Program-made: the position numbers and the translations under genes
NCBI GenBank assembly: GCA_016711095.1
Contig: JADJTP010000001.1
Coordinates: 744,001 to 808,000 of the forward strand
Source of the DNA: Actinomycetales bacterium
GTDB taxonomy: Bacteria > Actinomycetota > Actinomycetes > Actinomycetales > Dermatophilaceae
DNA: 64,000 nt
Direction of reading: 5' to 3'
In this document: one piece after another, positions 35,332 to 44,920 of the stretch
How the letters are laid out: each line of letters begins with the position of its first letter
Numbering within the stretch: the stretch's first letter is position 1
Notes under the pieces: model-generated
What the model was told of the DNA's origin: nothing
Seen by the model: only the letters and a program-made list of their open reading frames with translations
The model's database searches: none

Positions 35332-35661
35332 TCACGATTCCGGGTCGTATTGGAACTCCCGCAGCTGCTGCGGGGTTCGACACGCGGCCGCGATGCGGGC
35401 GGCCCACCCCTCGCCCTCGGCGCGAGACGGTAGTTCGAGCACACAGAAGCCGCCGTCGAGGCGCGAGGTCTCCGGGGTGACTGAGCCGTCAGCGTGGACC
35501 CGGACCGGCGCGACGTCCTCGTTGATGCCGCCGCCGAACACGTACACACCCGCGGCCTTCGCCTCCCGCATCACCTCGTGAGCTGCCTCCGCGACGGCGG
35601 CAAAGTCCGCATCGGCGATGACCATCGTGGCGCTGGGGAACGAGATGAGGTACTTCGTCAT
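35332..35661 (-). CDS. YCII-related (DGPF) domain protein
   Basis: Small protein of 109 residues of the YciI/DGPF superfamily, begun by MTKYLISFPS and containing GGGINEDVAPV and DGGFCVLELPS. The family has a ferredoxin-like dimer fold and no agreed reaction; some members sit with sigma factors. ATG 35661 is chosen because GGAAGG precedes it at the right distance; a GTG at 35667 is possible. No sigma-factor gene is adjacent. Confidence 0.8.
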   Translation of the reverse strand: MTKYLISFPSATMVIADADFAAVAEAAHEVMREAKAAGVYVFGGGINEDVAPVRVHADGSVTPETSRLDGGFCVLELPSRAEGEGWAARIAAACRTPQQLREFQYDPES

Positions 35662-36009
35662 GAGCACATCCTTCCCTACCCGATGTACGCCGGTGAGGGC
35701 GATCGTGGCGTCCCCGAGGCACGCCGCCGCCGCCGGGCAACCTTGAGGCGCTACTGCGCCGGTTGCGGCTGGCGCACATCCAGGCCCACGTTCCGAGGTG
35801 ACCGCGACCGCGCGGGCTCAACGTTGGAACCAGTAGAGGTCCCCAAAGCGCGAGTCCCCGGGGGGCCAGGTCGTTGAGGCATTGCCTCGCCAGGCGGGGC
35901 AGTGCCTCAACGAACGCGGACCCCCTGGGTCAGGGCAGGGCAGGCGAGAGGCACGGAGGAAGTCAAGACCGGTTCGCCACGTGCCCGTCGTGGACCCCAA
36001 CGCGCCTGC
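35662..36009. other. 348-nt gene-free region
   Basis: No credible coding sequence. It contains the promoter side of the YCII gene, a long hairpin at 35872-35912 and GC-rich sequence with runs of G and C. Confidence 0.55.
35872..35912. repeat. 15-bp inverted repeat hairpin
   Basis: CGTTGAGGCATTGCC (35872-35886) pairs with GGCAGTGCCTCAACG (35898-35912), with one G-T pair and an 11-nt loop. It lies about 100 nt beyond the end of the fahA gene. It may be a terminator or the relic end of a mobile element; there is no T-tract. Confidence 0.6.
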
Positions 36010-37290
36010 CTAGGCCGTCGGCAACACGCGCCCGGCGACCTCACCTAGCCCGACCCGGGACCCGCCGGGCCCAGGTGCCCAGGCGGTCATGACGACCTCG
36101 TCGCCGTCGAGCAGGTAGGTGCGGCTGGACCCGTCATCGAGCGCGAAGGGCTCGCTTCCGCCCCACGACAGTTCCAGGAGCGACCCGCGCTGGCCCTTCT
36201 CAGGCCCACTGATCGTCCCCGAGCCAAACAGATCGCCCGGTCGGACGCTCGCGCCGTTGACGGTCATGTGGGCGAGCATCTGGGCAGGCGACCAGTACAT
36301 GTCGCGGTACTCCGGTCGGGCCACCACGGTCCCGTTGACGCGCACCTCGACATGGACATCCAGCCCGTATGCCGTGCCACCCGATCCGGTCGGACTGGTC
36401 CCGGTGCCCCGAAGATAGGGCAGCACCTCGGGGTCATCACCGTCGCGAGGCAGTTCGATGTGGGCGGCATCGAGGGCGGCCAGCGGGGTGACCCATCCGG
36501 AGATCGAGGTGCAGAAGCTCTTGCCGAGATAGGGACCGAGCGGCACGTATTCCCACGCCTGGATGTCGCGGGCCGACCAGTCGTTGAGGATGACCACCCC
36601 GAAGAGCCGAGAGCCTGCGTCGTCGACGCTGAGCCGCTGGCCCAGCCGGGTCGCGCCGCCGACGAGGTAGCCGAGTTCCGCCTCGATATCCAGCCGGATG
36701 CTCGGACCAAAGACCGGAGCGGGGTCTTGCGGTCCCTTGCGTTGGCCACTCGGCCGGTGAAAGTCGGTGCCCGTGACCACCACGGTGCCCGAACGGCCGT
36801 GGTAGCCGATGGGCAGATGCTTCCAGTTGACCGGGAGCGCAGGGGATTCCGGTCGGAAGATCTTGCCGACGTTAGAACCGTGGTGGGCGCTGGCGTAGTA
36901 GTCGACGTAGTCACCGATCTCGACCGGCAGCAGCAGAGTGACCTCGGAACACCCGAGCAGGAACGGCTCAACGAGTCCCCGAGCCTTGTCGTCACCCAGC
37001 TGGGTGGTGATCCAGGCCCGCAGTCGGGCCCAGTCACTGGGGGCAGCTGCCAGCATGGCAGCGAGGGTGGGTCCGGCCACGAGCGGGTGCAGGTCAGCGG
37101 CCGGCGCTCCGGCGGCCTCGACCGCGGCGCGCAGATCGAGCACCCGGTCGCCGATCCGCACACCGATCCGTCGCCGGTCCGGGAGGTCAGTCGTCGTGAA
37201 GACGCCGTACGGCAGCGTGGCGATCCCGAACGGGTGATCCGCGGGGACACCTAACCACGGGGCAGCTGTGGCGACGGTGTTGGGGGACAT
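36010..37290 (-). CDS. fahA: Fumarylacetoacetase
   Basis: Last enzyme of tyrosine/homogentisate breakdown, cutting fumarylacetoacetate to fumarate and acetoacetate. 426 residues. The N-terminal SH3-like domain is followed by the FAH core with YVDYYASAHHGSNVGKIFRP, the metal-binding ELGYLVG and DWSARDIQAWEYVPLGP. GAGGAGTG precedes the ATG at 37290. It starts 2 nt after the stop of the unknown gene at 37293, so the two are co-translated. The other homogentisate-pathway genes are not in this window. Confidence 0.92.
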   Translation of the reverse strand: MSPNTVATAAPWLGVPADHPFGIATLPYGVFTTTDLPDRRRIGVRIGDRVLDLRAAVEAAGAPAADLHPLVAGPTLAAMLAAAPSDWARLRAWITTQLGDDKARGLVEPFLLGCSEVTLLLPVEIGDYVDYYASAHHGSNVGKIFRPESPALPVNWKHLPIGYHGRSGTVVVTGTDFHRPSGQRKGPQDPAPVFGPSIRLDIEAELGYLVGGATRLGQRLSVDDAGSRLFGVVILNDWSARDIQAWEYVPLGPYLGKSFCTSISGWVTPLAALDAAHIELPRDGDDPEVLPYLRGTGTSPTGSGGTAYGLDVHVEVRVNGTVVARPEYRDMYWSPAQMLAHMTVNGASVRPGDLFGSGTISGPEKGQRGSLLELSWGGSEPFALDDGSSRTYLLDGDEVVMTAWAPGPGGSRVGLGEVAGRVLPTA

Positions 37291-37292
37291 GG

Positions 37293-38141
37293 TCACTCCT
37301 CGTCGATGAGGTGGAGGGCAGCGAGTTCGCGCAGGGGATCGAGCACGTCGCAGCACCCGTATGCCGTGAACGCCCACCGCAGCCGGCCGACCTCGGCCGT
37401 GCTCAGCCCCGCGACTGATCCGGCCAGCGCTGCGGCGTCACGCAGCGCCAAGACCTCGGTGACCGCGCGTGCTGGAGCGCCGTGTAGGGCCAGGCGCAGC
37501 GCACCGAGCACGTTGAGCAGCCCATGCTGGGGCCCGCCGTCTGGGCCGGGATGGTCACCGCGCACGGCGTGGTGCAGCCCGCCGGTGAGCTTGAAGGGCA
37601 TGTCGCGCTCGGCGCAGGCGAGCAGGAACCGGGCCAGCTCGTCCTCGTCCGGCCATCCCCAGACCTCGGTTGCTCCGGTGCGGAACTTCGCCTGTACCAA
37701 CGGGTTTCGGGCCGTGGTTCGGACAGCCTCGGCGACGGCATCGAGGGCCCCAACGAACCCGTCCCGCGGGATCTCGACGGTCACCGGGACGTGGAGGTCC
37801 AGAAGGCTCTGCCAGTCGGCGGCGGCGCCGACCTCGACCCCGGCGACCTCGATCAGGGTGCCGGCGCCGCTCTCGGCGAGCAGCGCAACCCCGTCGCGGA
37901 CCGGGCCGACCGGCATACCGGGGCGGGCGATCAGGGCGACCCGCAATGCTGCACCGTCGGCGAGTTGCAGTACGTCGGCGGCCGCCGACGCCGGCACGAG
38001 CAATGGCCCGACGTAACGTCGATAGGCACGCCGGGCGAGGTGGTCCGCGATGGCCCGGGACAGCGGCGCGAGGCCGGGAGGGAAGACCGCCGCATCGTCG
38101 ATGAGCGCCTCGAAGAGGGCTCGGGGCGGGCGGGTCGGCAT
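37293..38141 (-). CDS. Conserved hypothetical protein coupled to fahA
   Basis: Protein of 282 residues. No signal peptide or helix. Recurrent blocks include RALFEALIDDAAVFPPGLAP at the N-terminus, the central VQAKFRTGATE and PFKLTGGLHHAVRG, and YGCCDVLDPLREL near the C-terminus. The barrel-like alternation and conserved Lys, His residues suggest an enzyme, but I cannot name the reaction. Its stop is 2 nt before fahA, so a role in aromatic amino-acid degradation is likely. ATG 38141 is preferred to a start at 38189. Confidence 0.75.
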   Translation of the reverse strand: MPTRPPRALFEALIDDAAVFPPGLAPLSRAIADHLARRAYRRYVGPLLVPASAAADVLQLADGAALRVALIARPGMPVGPVRDGVALLAESGAGTLIEVAGVEVGAAADWQSLLDLHVPVTVEIPRDGFVGALDAVAEAVRTTARNPLVQAKFRTGATEVWGWPDEDELARFLLACAERDMPFKLTGGLHHAVRGDHPGPDGGPQHGLLNVLGALRLALHGAPARAVTEVLALRDAAALAGSVAGLSTAEVGRLRWAFTAYGCCDVLDPLRELAALHLIDEE

Positions 38142-38151
38142 GATCAGCAGG

Positions 38152-38757
38152 CTAGCCGAGCCGTGGGCTGCCGACGACGTCGGCACCAACCTCGCGCAGT
38201 TGCCGGATCGCGGCCTCGGTCGTGTCCGGCGCGACGCCGGCCGTCAGGTCAAGCAACACCCGGGTGCGCAAACCCTCGGCAATCGCATCGATCGCGGTCG
38301 CGCGCACGCAATGGTCCGTGGCGATCCCGACGATGTCGACGGCCTCGATGTGCTGCTCGCGCAGCCAATGCGCGAGATCAACGCCGGTTGCACCGTCCGG
38401 CGTCACGGCATACCCCTCGAAGCCGCTGTATGCCGCGCGGTCGCGGCCCTTGCGGAAGACCGCATCTGCGTCGGCGATGACCGGCTCGATGGCCGGGTGG
38501 AACTCGGCGCCTGGCGAATGGGCCCGGCAATGCACCGGCCAGGAGTCGCGGAAGTCCGGTGGATCCCCGAAGTGCGGACCAGGGTCCTCGTGCCAGTCGG
38601 CGGTGGCGAGGATCGCGGCATACCGGTCGGGGTGGGCGACGACCCAAGCGGTGATCGCCTCGGCGACCGCCGCGCCGCCGGCGACGGCGAGCGACCCACC
38701 CTCGCAGAAGTCGTTCTGGACATCGACGACGACAAGGGCGCGACGGGTGAACGGCAT
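38152..38757 (-). CDS. pncA: Nicotinamidase (isochorismatase family)
   Basis: Converts nicotinamide to nicotinate for NAD salvage. 201 residues. D12 (VVVDVQNDF), the metal ligands in DWHEDPGPHF, K in VFRKGRD and the nucleophilic Cys in ATDHCVRAT complete the active site. The nicotinate phosphoribosyltransferase gene lies nearby (39545), divided from it by a DUF1345 gene, so the two steps are encoded together though not in one operon. Confidence 0.95.
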   Translation of the reverse strand: MPFTRRALVVVDVQNDFCEGGSLAVAGGAAVAEAITAWVVAHPDRYAAILATADWHEDPGPHFGDPPDFRDSWPVHCRAHSPGAEFHPAIEPVIADADAVFRKGRDRAAYSGFEGYAVTPDGATGVDLAHWLREQHIEAVDIVGIATDHCVRATAIDAIAEGLRTRVLLDLTAGVAPDTTEAAIRQLREVGADVVGSPRLG

Positions 38758-38818
38758 GGGCCCATTATCGAGCGCCGATGTCGTGCTGCCCAGAGGTGGC
38801 GCCGGTAGCGTCGGTTCC

Positions 38819-39511
38819 GTGACGGGCTGGAGCAGGATGATTGGTCAGGAGAGCGCGAGGGGAGTGCGGCTCGCCGGTGCGATCGTTCTCGGCCTGCTCA
38901 CCGCGGCTGCGGCGGGGGGAGCGTGGGGCGTCCTACCGGCCAGCGTGCTCGGATGGGTCGTCGGCGGATCGGTCTTCTGCATGTGGACTCTGCGGGTGGT
39001 GCACGGGATGACCCCGGCCCAGGCCCAGTCGCATGCCACCCGCGAGGACTCGACCCGATTGCTCAGTGACCTGCTGCTCCTGGGCGGGAGCCTCGCGAGT
39101 CTTGCGGGGGTCGCGATGCTGATATTGAGCGGAGCGCAGGAAGGCGGCTCATCGGCAGCGACGATCTCGACGATCTCGACGATGTCGGCGGTCTGGCAGG
39201 GGGTGCTGGGTGTCGCCGCGGTCGTGGTCGCCTGGGGGGTGGTGCACACCGTCTACCTGCTGCGGTATGCCGCGCTCTACTACGCGGGGACCCCGGGTGG
39301 CATCGACTTCAACCAGACGGAACTGCCGGACTACGGTGACTTTGCCTACCTGGCGTTCACGTTGGGGATGACGTATCAGTTGTCGGATACCGCCCTGACG
39401 AGCTCTCAGCTGCGCCGGACCGTGCTGAGGCACACTCTGCTGTCCTATCTGCTCGGCTCGGTCATCCTCGCGACGACGATCAACCTCGTCGTTCAAATTG
39501 CCGGCCGCTGA
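38819..39511 (+). CDS. DUF1345 membrane protein
   Basis: Integral membrane protein of 230 residues with about five or six helices. The conserved DUF1345 blocks include LPDYGDFAYLAFTLGMTYQ and DTALTSSQLRRTVLRHTLLSYLLG. Function unknown. GTG start; it points away from pncA, with a short shared promoter region of about 60 nt, and towards pncB. Confidence 0.85.
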   Translation: MTGWSRMIGQESARGVRLAGAIVLGLLTAAAAGGAWGVLPASVLGWVVGGSVFCMWTLRVVHGMTPAQAQSHATREDSTRLLSDLLLLGGSLASLAGVAMLILSGAQEGGSSAATISTISTMSAVWQGVLGVAAVVVAWGVVHTVYLLRYAALYYAGTPGGIDFNQTELPDYGDFAYLAFTLGMTYQLSDTALTSSQLRRTVLRHTLLSYLLGSVILATTINLVVQIAGR

Positions 39512-39544
39512 CCCCGGCGGGTCGTTCAGCCAGCGCCGGTCAGT

Positions 39545-40837
39545 TCAGCCCACCTGAATAGTCGGGATACACGGTTTACCACGCTGCAGTTGCAGCGCGG
39601 TCCTGGGCAGTTCCTCGCGTGAGCGCTCGTGCCGGGCCCGCGCCTCGTGCAGGTCGCAGCGCTCGATCACCTCGCCGTCGCGCACCAGATCGACCATGAG
39701 CGGGCGGTCGTTGCCGTCGGCGGTCGGTCGCTCGCCGATGCCGACGACCTCCGCCTCGGCACGGCCGTCCGGCCCCAGCCGGCGCATCGCCCATTTGCGA
39801 CCTCCGATGGAGTGCTTGTCGCGGCTCTTCTTGGCGACGGGTTCGAGTCGCCCAGTGGCTCCCTGGCGGGCCACGAGCTTGTAGACCATCGACGAGGTCG
39901 GATGACCCGAGCCGGTGACCAGTGCGGTGCCCACCCCGTAGCCATCGACGGGAGCGACCGCGAGCGACGCGATGGCATATTCGTCCAGGTCGCTCGTCAC
40001 GATGATCCTGGTGCCGCTTGCCCCGAGGGAGTCCAACTGGGCGCGCACCTCGCGGGCCTGCACGAGCAGGTCACCGGAGTCCAGACGCACCGCCCCGAGG
40101 GTCGGGCCTGCGAACTCGACGGCCATGCGTACGGCCTCGGCGACGTCGTAGGTGTCGACGAGCAGGGTCGTGCCGACACCCAGCGCGGACAGCTGCGACT
40201 GGAAGGCTTCGCGCTCAGTGTCGTAGAGCAGAGTGAAGGAGTGCGCTGACGTTCCCGTCGTCGGCACGCCGAAGGCCCGGCCCGCCTCGAGGTTGGAGGT
40301 CCCGGCAAAACCCGCCACGTATGCCGCGCGTGCGGCGGCGACCGCGGCCCACTCGTGCGTGCGCCGAGATCCCATCTCGAGGCACGGTCGGGTGCCGGCG
40401 GCGGTCGTCATCCGGGACGCCGCCGAGGCGATCGCGCTGTCATGGTTGAGGATTGACAACACCAGGGTCTCCAGCACGACTGCCTCGGCGAAGCTACCCT
40501 CGACGACGAGGACCGGCGAGCCGGGGAAATAGCACTCGCCCTCGGCATAGCCGCTGATGTCACCGGTGAAGCGATAACTCGCTAGCCAATCGCAGGTCGC
40601 GTCATCGACGACCCGGCGGGAGCGCAGGTCGTCGACCTCGGCCTCGCCGAACCGGAAGTCGCCCAAGGCCGACAGCAGCCGCCCGGTGCCGGCGAGCACG
40701 GCATACCGGCGTCCTTCGGGCAGTCGTCGGGTGAACGCCTCGAACACGCACCGCCGGTGCGCCGCCCCGCTGCGCAGGGCAGCCTGCAGCATCGTCAGCT
40801 CGTAGTGGTCGGTGAGCAGCGCGGTGCTGGTCGTCAC
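39545..40837 (-). CDS. pncB: Nicotinate phosphoribosyltransferase
   Basis: Second step of the Preiss-Handler NAD route: nicotinate plus PRPP gives NaMN. 430 residues. Conserved features: TDHYELTMLQAAL at the start, GTSAHSFTLLYDTE, VRLDSGDL and the region TSDLDEY. It is the phosphorylated histidine-type enzyme (FGVPTTGTSAHS). GTG 40837 is favoured. The divergent clpS start is only 15 nt away, so promoters overlap. Confidence 0.93.
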   Translation of the reverse strand: MTTSTALLTDHYELTMLQAALRSGAAHRRCVFEAFTRRLPEGRRYAVLAGTGRLLSALGDFRFGEAEVDDLRSRRVVDDATCDWLASYRFTGDISGYAEGECYFPGSPVLVVEGSFAEAVVLETLVLSILNHDSAIASAASRMTTAAGTRPCLEMGSRRTHEWAAVAAARAAYVAGFAGTSNLEAGRAFGVPTTGTSAHSFTLLYDTEREAFQSQLSALGVGTTLLVDTYDVAEAVRMAVEFAGPTLGAVRLDSGDLLVQAREVRAQLDSLGASGTRIIVTSDLDEYAIASLAVAPVDGYGVGTALVTGSGHPTSSMVYKLVARQGATGRLEPVAKKSRDKHSIGGRKWAMRRLGPDGRAEAEVVGIGERPTADGNDRPLMVDLVRDGEVIERCDLHEARARHERSREELPRTALQLQRGKPCIPTIQVG

Positions 40838-40852
40838 GCCTGACAGCCTAAA

Positions 40853-41152
40853 GTGGAGGGCGTGTCCACGGCGCCGGTGAAGGAACCCGAGGTGATCTCG
40901 GACGCGCTCGTAGAACCCGCGCTTCCGTGGATCACCCTCGTCTGGAACGACCCGGTCAACCTCATGTCCTATGTCACCTACGTCTTCCAGAGCTACTTCG
41001 GCTACCCGCGACGCAAGGCCGAGAAACTCATGATGGACGTCCACCTCAAGGGCAAAGCCGTTGTCTCACACGGCACGCGTGAGCAGATGGAGACCGACTG
41101 CATGGCCATGCAGGGCTACGGTCTCTGGGCCACGTTCGAGAAGGACGACTAG
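40853..41152 (+). CDS. clpS: ATP-dependent Clp protease adaptor ClpS
   Basis: N-end-rule adaptor for ClpAP/ClpCP of 99 residues. The conserved core is [22 protein letters not shown] and the substrate-pocket region around [11 protein letters not shown] at 40853 or 40862 may be the start; neither has a well-spaced ribosome site, so a leaderless message is plausible given the 15-nt gap to pncB. Its stop overlaps the DUF2017 start (TAGTG). Confidence 0.93.
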   Translation: MEGVSTAPVKEPEVISDALVEPALPWITLVWNDPVNLMSYVTYVFQSYFGYPRRKAEKLMMDVHLKGKAVVSHGTREQMETDCMAMQGYGLWATFEKDD

Positions 41153-41805
41153 TGGCCCGGGCTTTTCGCCGCAAGGGCGGTCGGTTCGTCGCCACCCTCG
41201 ACGTGGGCGAGCGGACGATCGTGGCCGCACTCATGGAGCAGACCCGCACGCTGCTTGCTCCGGACGTCGCCTCGACCGGCGATCCGCTGGCCGACCTCTT
41301 CGCCTCCCTGGAACGAGAGCTCGAAGCCCCCGACGGTATGCCGCGCGGCACCGACCGCGCAGCCTTCGCCGACCGCGACCCGGCCCTGGCCCGGTTGCTG
41401 CCCGACGGCCACAGCGGCGACCCGCAGGTGGCCGCCGAGTTCCGGCGGCTCACCGAACAGGACCTGCGACGGCGCAAGACCGAGGCACTGACTGCCGCGA
41501 TCGACGCACTGGCGGCCATCCCCGAGCAGGTCGACACCGTGTCGCTGGATCGTCCGCAGGCCGATGCCTTGCTCGTCGCGCTGACCGACACCCGGCTGCT
41601 GCTGGCCGAAAGGCTGGGCGTACGCACCGAGGACGATATGAGCGCGCTGGAGGCCCGAGTCTCCCTGCGGGCCGACGAACTGGGACACAAGAGCGACGAC
41701 CGGAGTGAGGATCCGCTGACGTTTGCGGTTGCGGTTTACGACTTCCTGACCTGGCTGCAGGAATCACTCGCCGGCGCGCTCCTGGGACGTCGGCTGTTCC
41801 TCTGA
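41152..41805 (+). CDS. DUF2017 domain protein
   Basis: Actinobacterial protein of 217 residues, all helical, regularly found after clpS and before murI. The N-terminus is [17 protein letters not shown], and an Arg-rich stretch [14 protein letters not shown] lies mid-protein. It likely works with ClpS or the Clp protease, but no function is established. The start overlaps the clpS stop by 1 nt. Confidence 0.88.
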   Translation: MARAFRRKGGRFVATLDVGERTIVAALMEQTRTLLAPDVASTGDPLADLFASLERELEAPDGMPRGTDRAAFADRDPALARLLPDGHSGDPQVAAEFRRLTEQDLRRRKTEALTAAIDALAAIPEQVDTVSLDRPQADALLVALTDTRLLLAERLGVRTEDDMSALEARVSLRADELGHKSDDRSEDPLTFAVAVYDFLTWLQESLAGALLGRRLFL

Positions 41806-41929
41806 CTGTCCGCCTAGCCCGGGCCTTACGCGCAGGCAACGCCCCGGTGGCTACGAGGTGAACAGCCATGTGACGGAGGTGACCGGCGTTCGAGTGGGAG
41901 CGGGCGGCATACCTCCATATCCTGATTCG

Positions 41930-42739
41930 GTGGCGGACGCACCGATCGGGATCTTCGACTCCGGCTACGGTGGACTCACCGTAGCCCGGGCCGTCCTCGA
42001 CCAGTTGCCACACGAGTCGATCGTCTACTTCGGCGACACCGCCCGCACGCCCTACGGCCCGCGACCGATCGCCGAGGTCCGCGAGTTCGCGCTCGAATGC
42101 CTGGACCGGCTCGTCGAGCGTGGCGTCAAGGCCCTGGTCATCGCGTGCAACACCGCGAGCGCGGCCATGCTGCACGATGCCCGAGAGCGCTATGACGTCC
42201 CCGTGGTCGAGGTGATCCGTCCGGCCGTTCGCCGCGCTGCCGCCGCCACTCGGACCAACCGGGTCGGGGTGATCTCCACTCGCGGCACGCACAACAGCCG
42301 GGCCTATCTGGACGCCTTCGCCCCCGCCCCGCACGTCGCGGTCACCTCGCAGCCGTGCCCACGGTTCGTCGAGTTCGTCGAGGACGGCGTCACCGGTGGG
42401 GATGAACTGCTTGCTGTCGCAAGGGAATACCTCACCCCGCTGCAGACCGCGCAGGTCGACACCCTCATCCTCGGCTGCACGCACTATCCGCTGCTCACCG
42501 GGGTGATCTCGTATGTCATGGGCGACCTCGTCACCCTTGTCTCTTCGGCCGAGGAGACCGCCAAAGACGTCTATCGGGTGCTCGCCGACACCGCCGCGCT
42601 GCGCCCCGACGGCCTGCCCGCTCCGCGGCACGAGTTCGTGACGACCGGCGATCCGCTCACCTTCACCCGCCTGGCCCGCCGATTCCTCGGACCCGAGGCA
42701 GCCATCGAAGCCCACCGGGAGGAGGTCGCTCCAGGATGA
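41930..42739 (+). CDS. murI: Glutamate racemase
   Basis: Makes D-glutamate for peptidoglycan. 269 residues starting near [17 protein letters not shown]. The two catalytic cysteines are in ACNTASAAM and GCTHYPLL. The [10 protein letters not shown] block is complete. GTG 41930 gives the normal N-terminus; an in-frame start at 41858 adds an unlikely leader. Its stop overlaps the following gene by 4 nt. Confidence 0.95.
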   Translation: MADAPIGIFDSGYGGLTVARAVLDQLPHESIVYFGDTARTPYGPRPIAEVREFALECLDRLVERGVKALVIACNTASAAMLHDARERYDVPVVEVIRPAVRRAAAATRTNRVGVISTRGTHNSRAYLDAFAPAPHVAVTSQPCPRFVEFVEDGVTGGDELLAVAREYLTPLQTAQVDTLILGCTHYPLLTGVISYVMGDLVTLVSSAEETAKDVYRVLADTAALRPDGLPAPRHEFVTTGDPLTFTRLARRFLGPEAAIEAHREEVAPG

Positions 42740-43497
42740 GGCTCACCATCGTCGGCTGCTCGGGCTCGTTCCCGGGCCCCCAGTCGCCGGCCTCCTGCTA
42801 TCTCGTGCAGGCGGCATACGAAGGACGGCAGTGGAGCATCGTGCTGGATCTCGGCAACGGTGCGCTGGGGATGCTGCAACGCCATGTCGACCCTCGGACC
42901 CTCGATGCCGTTGTGCTGAGCCACCTGCACCCCGACCACTTCCTGGACCTGTGCGGGCTCTACGTCATGCAGCGCTACCAGCCCGAGGGTCGTACGCGCA
43001 GCATCCCCGTGTGGGGCCCTTCGGACACGCCCCAGCGGGTCGCGCTGGCCTATTACGGCCATCCGTTCAAGCCGGTCGAGGAGTTCGAGTTCGCACCGAT
43101 CACCGACGGCGCCGAGGTCACGATCGGGCCGTTCCGGATCCGGGCCTGGCGGGTCAACCACCCGGTCGAGGCCTACGGCTATCGCATCGAGGCCGACGGC
43201 AAGACCCTCGCCCTCACCGGTGACACCGATACCTGCCCGGCGCTCAGCCCGCTCATGCACGGCGCCGACCTCGTCCTAGCCGACACCGCGTTCGTGGACG
43301 GCCGCGACGCTCTGCGCGACATCCACATGACCGGCTCGCGCGTGGCCGCTGCCGCCCTGGCCGCCGGGGGAGTGCGGCGGCTCATGCTCACCCATATGCC
43401 GGTCTGGAACGACCCGGAGGTATGCCGCGCGCAGGCTGCCGCACTCTGGCCAGGTGACGTCGAGCTGGCCCGGCAGGGCCTCGTCATCGACATCTAG
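42736..43497 (+). CDS. MBL-fold hydrolase (Rv1339-like phosphodiesterase)
   Basis: Metallo-beta-lactamase fold protein of 253 residues with HxHxDH ([10 protein letters not shown]) and further His/Asp ligands ([20 protein letters not shown]). The murI-this-rph-rdgB order is the same as in Mycobacterium tuberculosis Rv1338-Rv1341, where Rv1339 is an atypical cAMP phosphodiesterase. A cyclic-nucleotide or RNase Z-like role is therefore likely. It overlaps murI (ATGA). Confidence 0.9.
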   Translation: MRLTIVGCSGSFPGPQSPASCYLVQAAYEGRQWSIVLDLGNGALGMLQRHVDPRTLDAVVLSHLHPDHFLDLCGLYVMQRYQPEGRTRSIPVWGPSDTPQRVALAYYGHPFKPVEEFEFAPITDGAEVTIGPFRIRAWRVNHPVEAYGYRIEADGKTLALTGDTDTCPALSPLMHGADLVLADTAFVDGRDALRDIHMTGSRVAAAALAAGGVRRLMLTHMPVWNDPEVCRAQAAALWPGDVELARQGLVIDI

Positions 43498-43565
43498 CGG
43501 GGACGTCTCCAGACCGTAAGAACGCTGCCCTGGGGGCGGGCGGCATCCCGACGTAGTCTGTCGCC

Positions 43566-44309
43566 GTGACGAGACACGATGGCCGCGCTCCCGACCAAAC
43601 CCGCCAGGTGCGCATCACGCGCAACTGGCTCGACCACGCCGAAGGGTCGGTCCTGGTCGAGTTCGGGCGCACCCGCGTGCTGTGTGCAGCGTCGTTCACC
43701 GAAGGCGTACCCCGCTGGCTCAAGGGGCGGGGAAGTGGTTGGGTGACGGCGGAATATGCGATGCTGCCGCGCTCCACGAACACCCGGTCGGACCGTGAAT
43801 CGGTCCGCGGCAGGATCGGCGGGCGCACCCATGAGATCTCACGACTGGTCGGGCGGTCACTGCGGGCCGTCATCGACACGAGCGCGTTGGGAGAGAACAC
43901 CGTGGTGCTCGACTGCGACGTGCTCCAGGCCGATGGCGGAACCCGCACCGCCGCGATCACCGGCGCCTGGGTGGCCCTGGCCGATGCGGTGACCGACGCC
44001 CGCGCCCGCGGGCTCATCAAGCCCGACGCCAAGCCGCTCACCGGCTCGATCGCGGCGGTATCCGTCGGAGTGGTCGGCGGCGAGCCGGTGCTCGACCTCG
44101 ACTACCCGGAGGACTCGACCGCCGAGACCGACATGAATGTCGTGATGACCGGCGACGGGCGTTTTGTCGAGGTGCAGGGAACGGCCGAGGGCGAGCCGTT
44201 CGACCGAGAACTGCTTGGGCGGCTGCTCGACCTTGCCGTCAAAGGGTGCGCGGACCTCACCGTTCTTCAACAGAGGGCTCTGGCCGACGAGCCGAGGCCG
44301 CGGTCGTGA
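43566..44309 (+). CDS. rph: Ribonuclease PH
   Basis: Phosphate-dependent 3'-5' exoribonuclease that trims tRNA ends. 247 residues, normal length. Blocks: [44 protein letters not shown] and the catalytic [15 protein letters not shown] start. The stop overlaps the rdgB GTG (GTGA). Confidence 0.96.
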   Translation: MTRHDGRAPDQTRQVRITRNWLDHAEGSVLVEFGRTRVLCAASFTEGVPRWLKGRGSGWVTAEYAMLPRSTNTRSDRESVRGRIGGRTHEISRLVGRSLRAVIDTSALGENTVVLDCDVLQADGGTRTAAITGAWVALADAVTDARARGLIKPDAKPLTGSIAAVSVGVVGGEPVLDLDYPEDSTAETDMNVVMTGDGRFVEVQGTAEGEPFDRELLGRLLDLAVKGCADLTVLQQRALADEPRPRS

Positions 44310-44920
44310 CCGGGCAGGTCGTGCTCGCGACCCGCAACGAGCACAAGGTCGGCGAGCTTCGCGACATCCTCGCCGACATCCTCGCCGAACTCGACCTCGA
44401 GATCGCCGGGCTCTCAGCCTTCCCTGAGGTCGCCGACGTCATCGAAGACGGGGCAAGCTTCGCGGACAACGCGCTGCTCAAGGCCCGGGCCGTCGCGGCG
44501 GCGACGGGGCTGCCGGCCCTGGCCGATGACTCGGGTCTCGCGGTCGACATCCTCGGGGGAGCGCCGGGGATCTTCAGCGCCCGCTGGTCCGGTCGGCATG
44601 GCGAGGACCGGGCCAACCTCGAACTGCTGCTCGCTCAAGTCGCCGATGTGCGCGACGAGCACCGGGGGGCGGGGTTCGTGTGCGCGGCCGCGCTCGCCCT
44701 CCCCGACGGCACGTGCCGAGTCGAGGAGGGCGTCATGCGGGGCACCCTGACCCGGGCTGCGCGGGGAAACAACGGCTTCGGCTACGACCCGATTCTGCTC
44801 GTCGACGGCGACACCCGGACCTCGGCGGAACTCAGCCCCGCCGAGAAGAACGCGATCTCGCACCGCGGCAAGGCCTTTCGTGCCCTGGCCGCGCACCTGC
44901 GCGAGGTGCTGGAGCCATGA
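44306..44920 (+). CDS. rdgB: XTP/dITP diphosphatase
   Basis: House-cleaning pyrophosphatase that removes inosine and xanthosine triphosphates. 204 residues. Motifs: [12 protein letters not shown] at the start, [38 protein letters not shown], and GFGYDPI and [14 protein letters not shown] near the end. Coupled to rph upstream and to the oxidoreductase downstream through ATGA overlaps. Confidence 0.96.
   Translation: MTGQVVLATRNEHKVGELRDILADILAELDLEIAGLSAFPEVADVIEDGASFADNALLKARAVAAATGLPALADDSGLAVDILGGAPGIFSARWSGRHGEDRANLELLLAQVADVRDEHRGAGFVCAAALALPDGTCRVEEGVMRGTLTRAARGNNGFGYDPILLVDGDTRTSAELSPAEKNAISHRGKAFRALAAHLREVLEP

Noticed and set aside
35700..36009. Fragment of a gene between the YCII and fahA genes
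   Set aside because: No frame longer than about 70 codons and no family pattern; only the hairpin at 35872 stands out.
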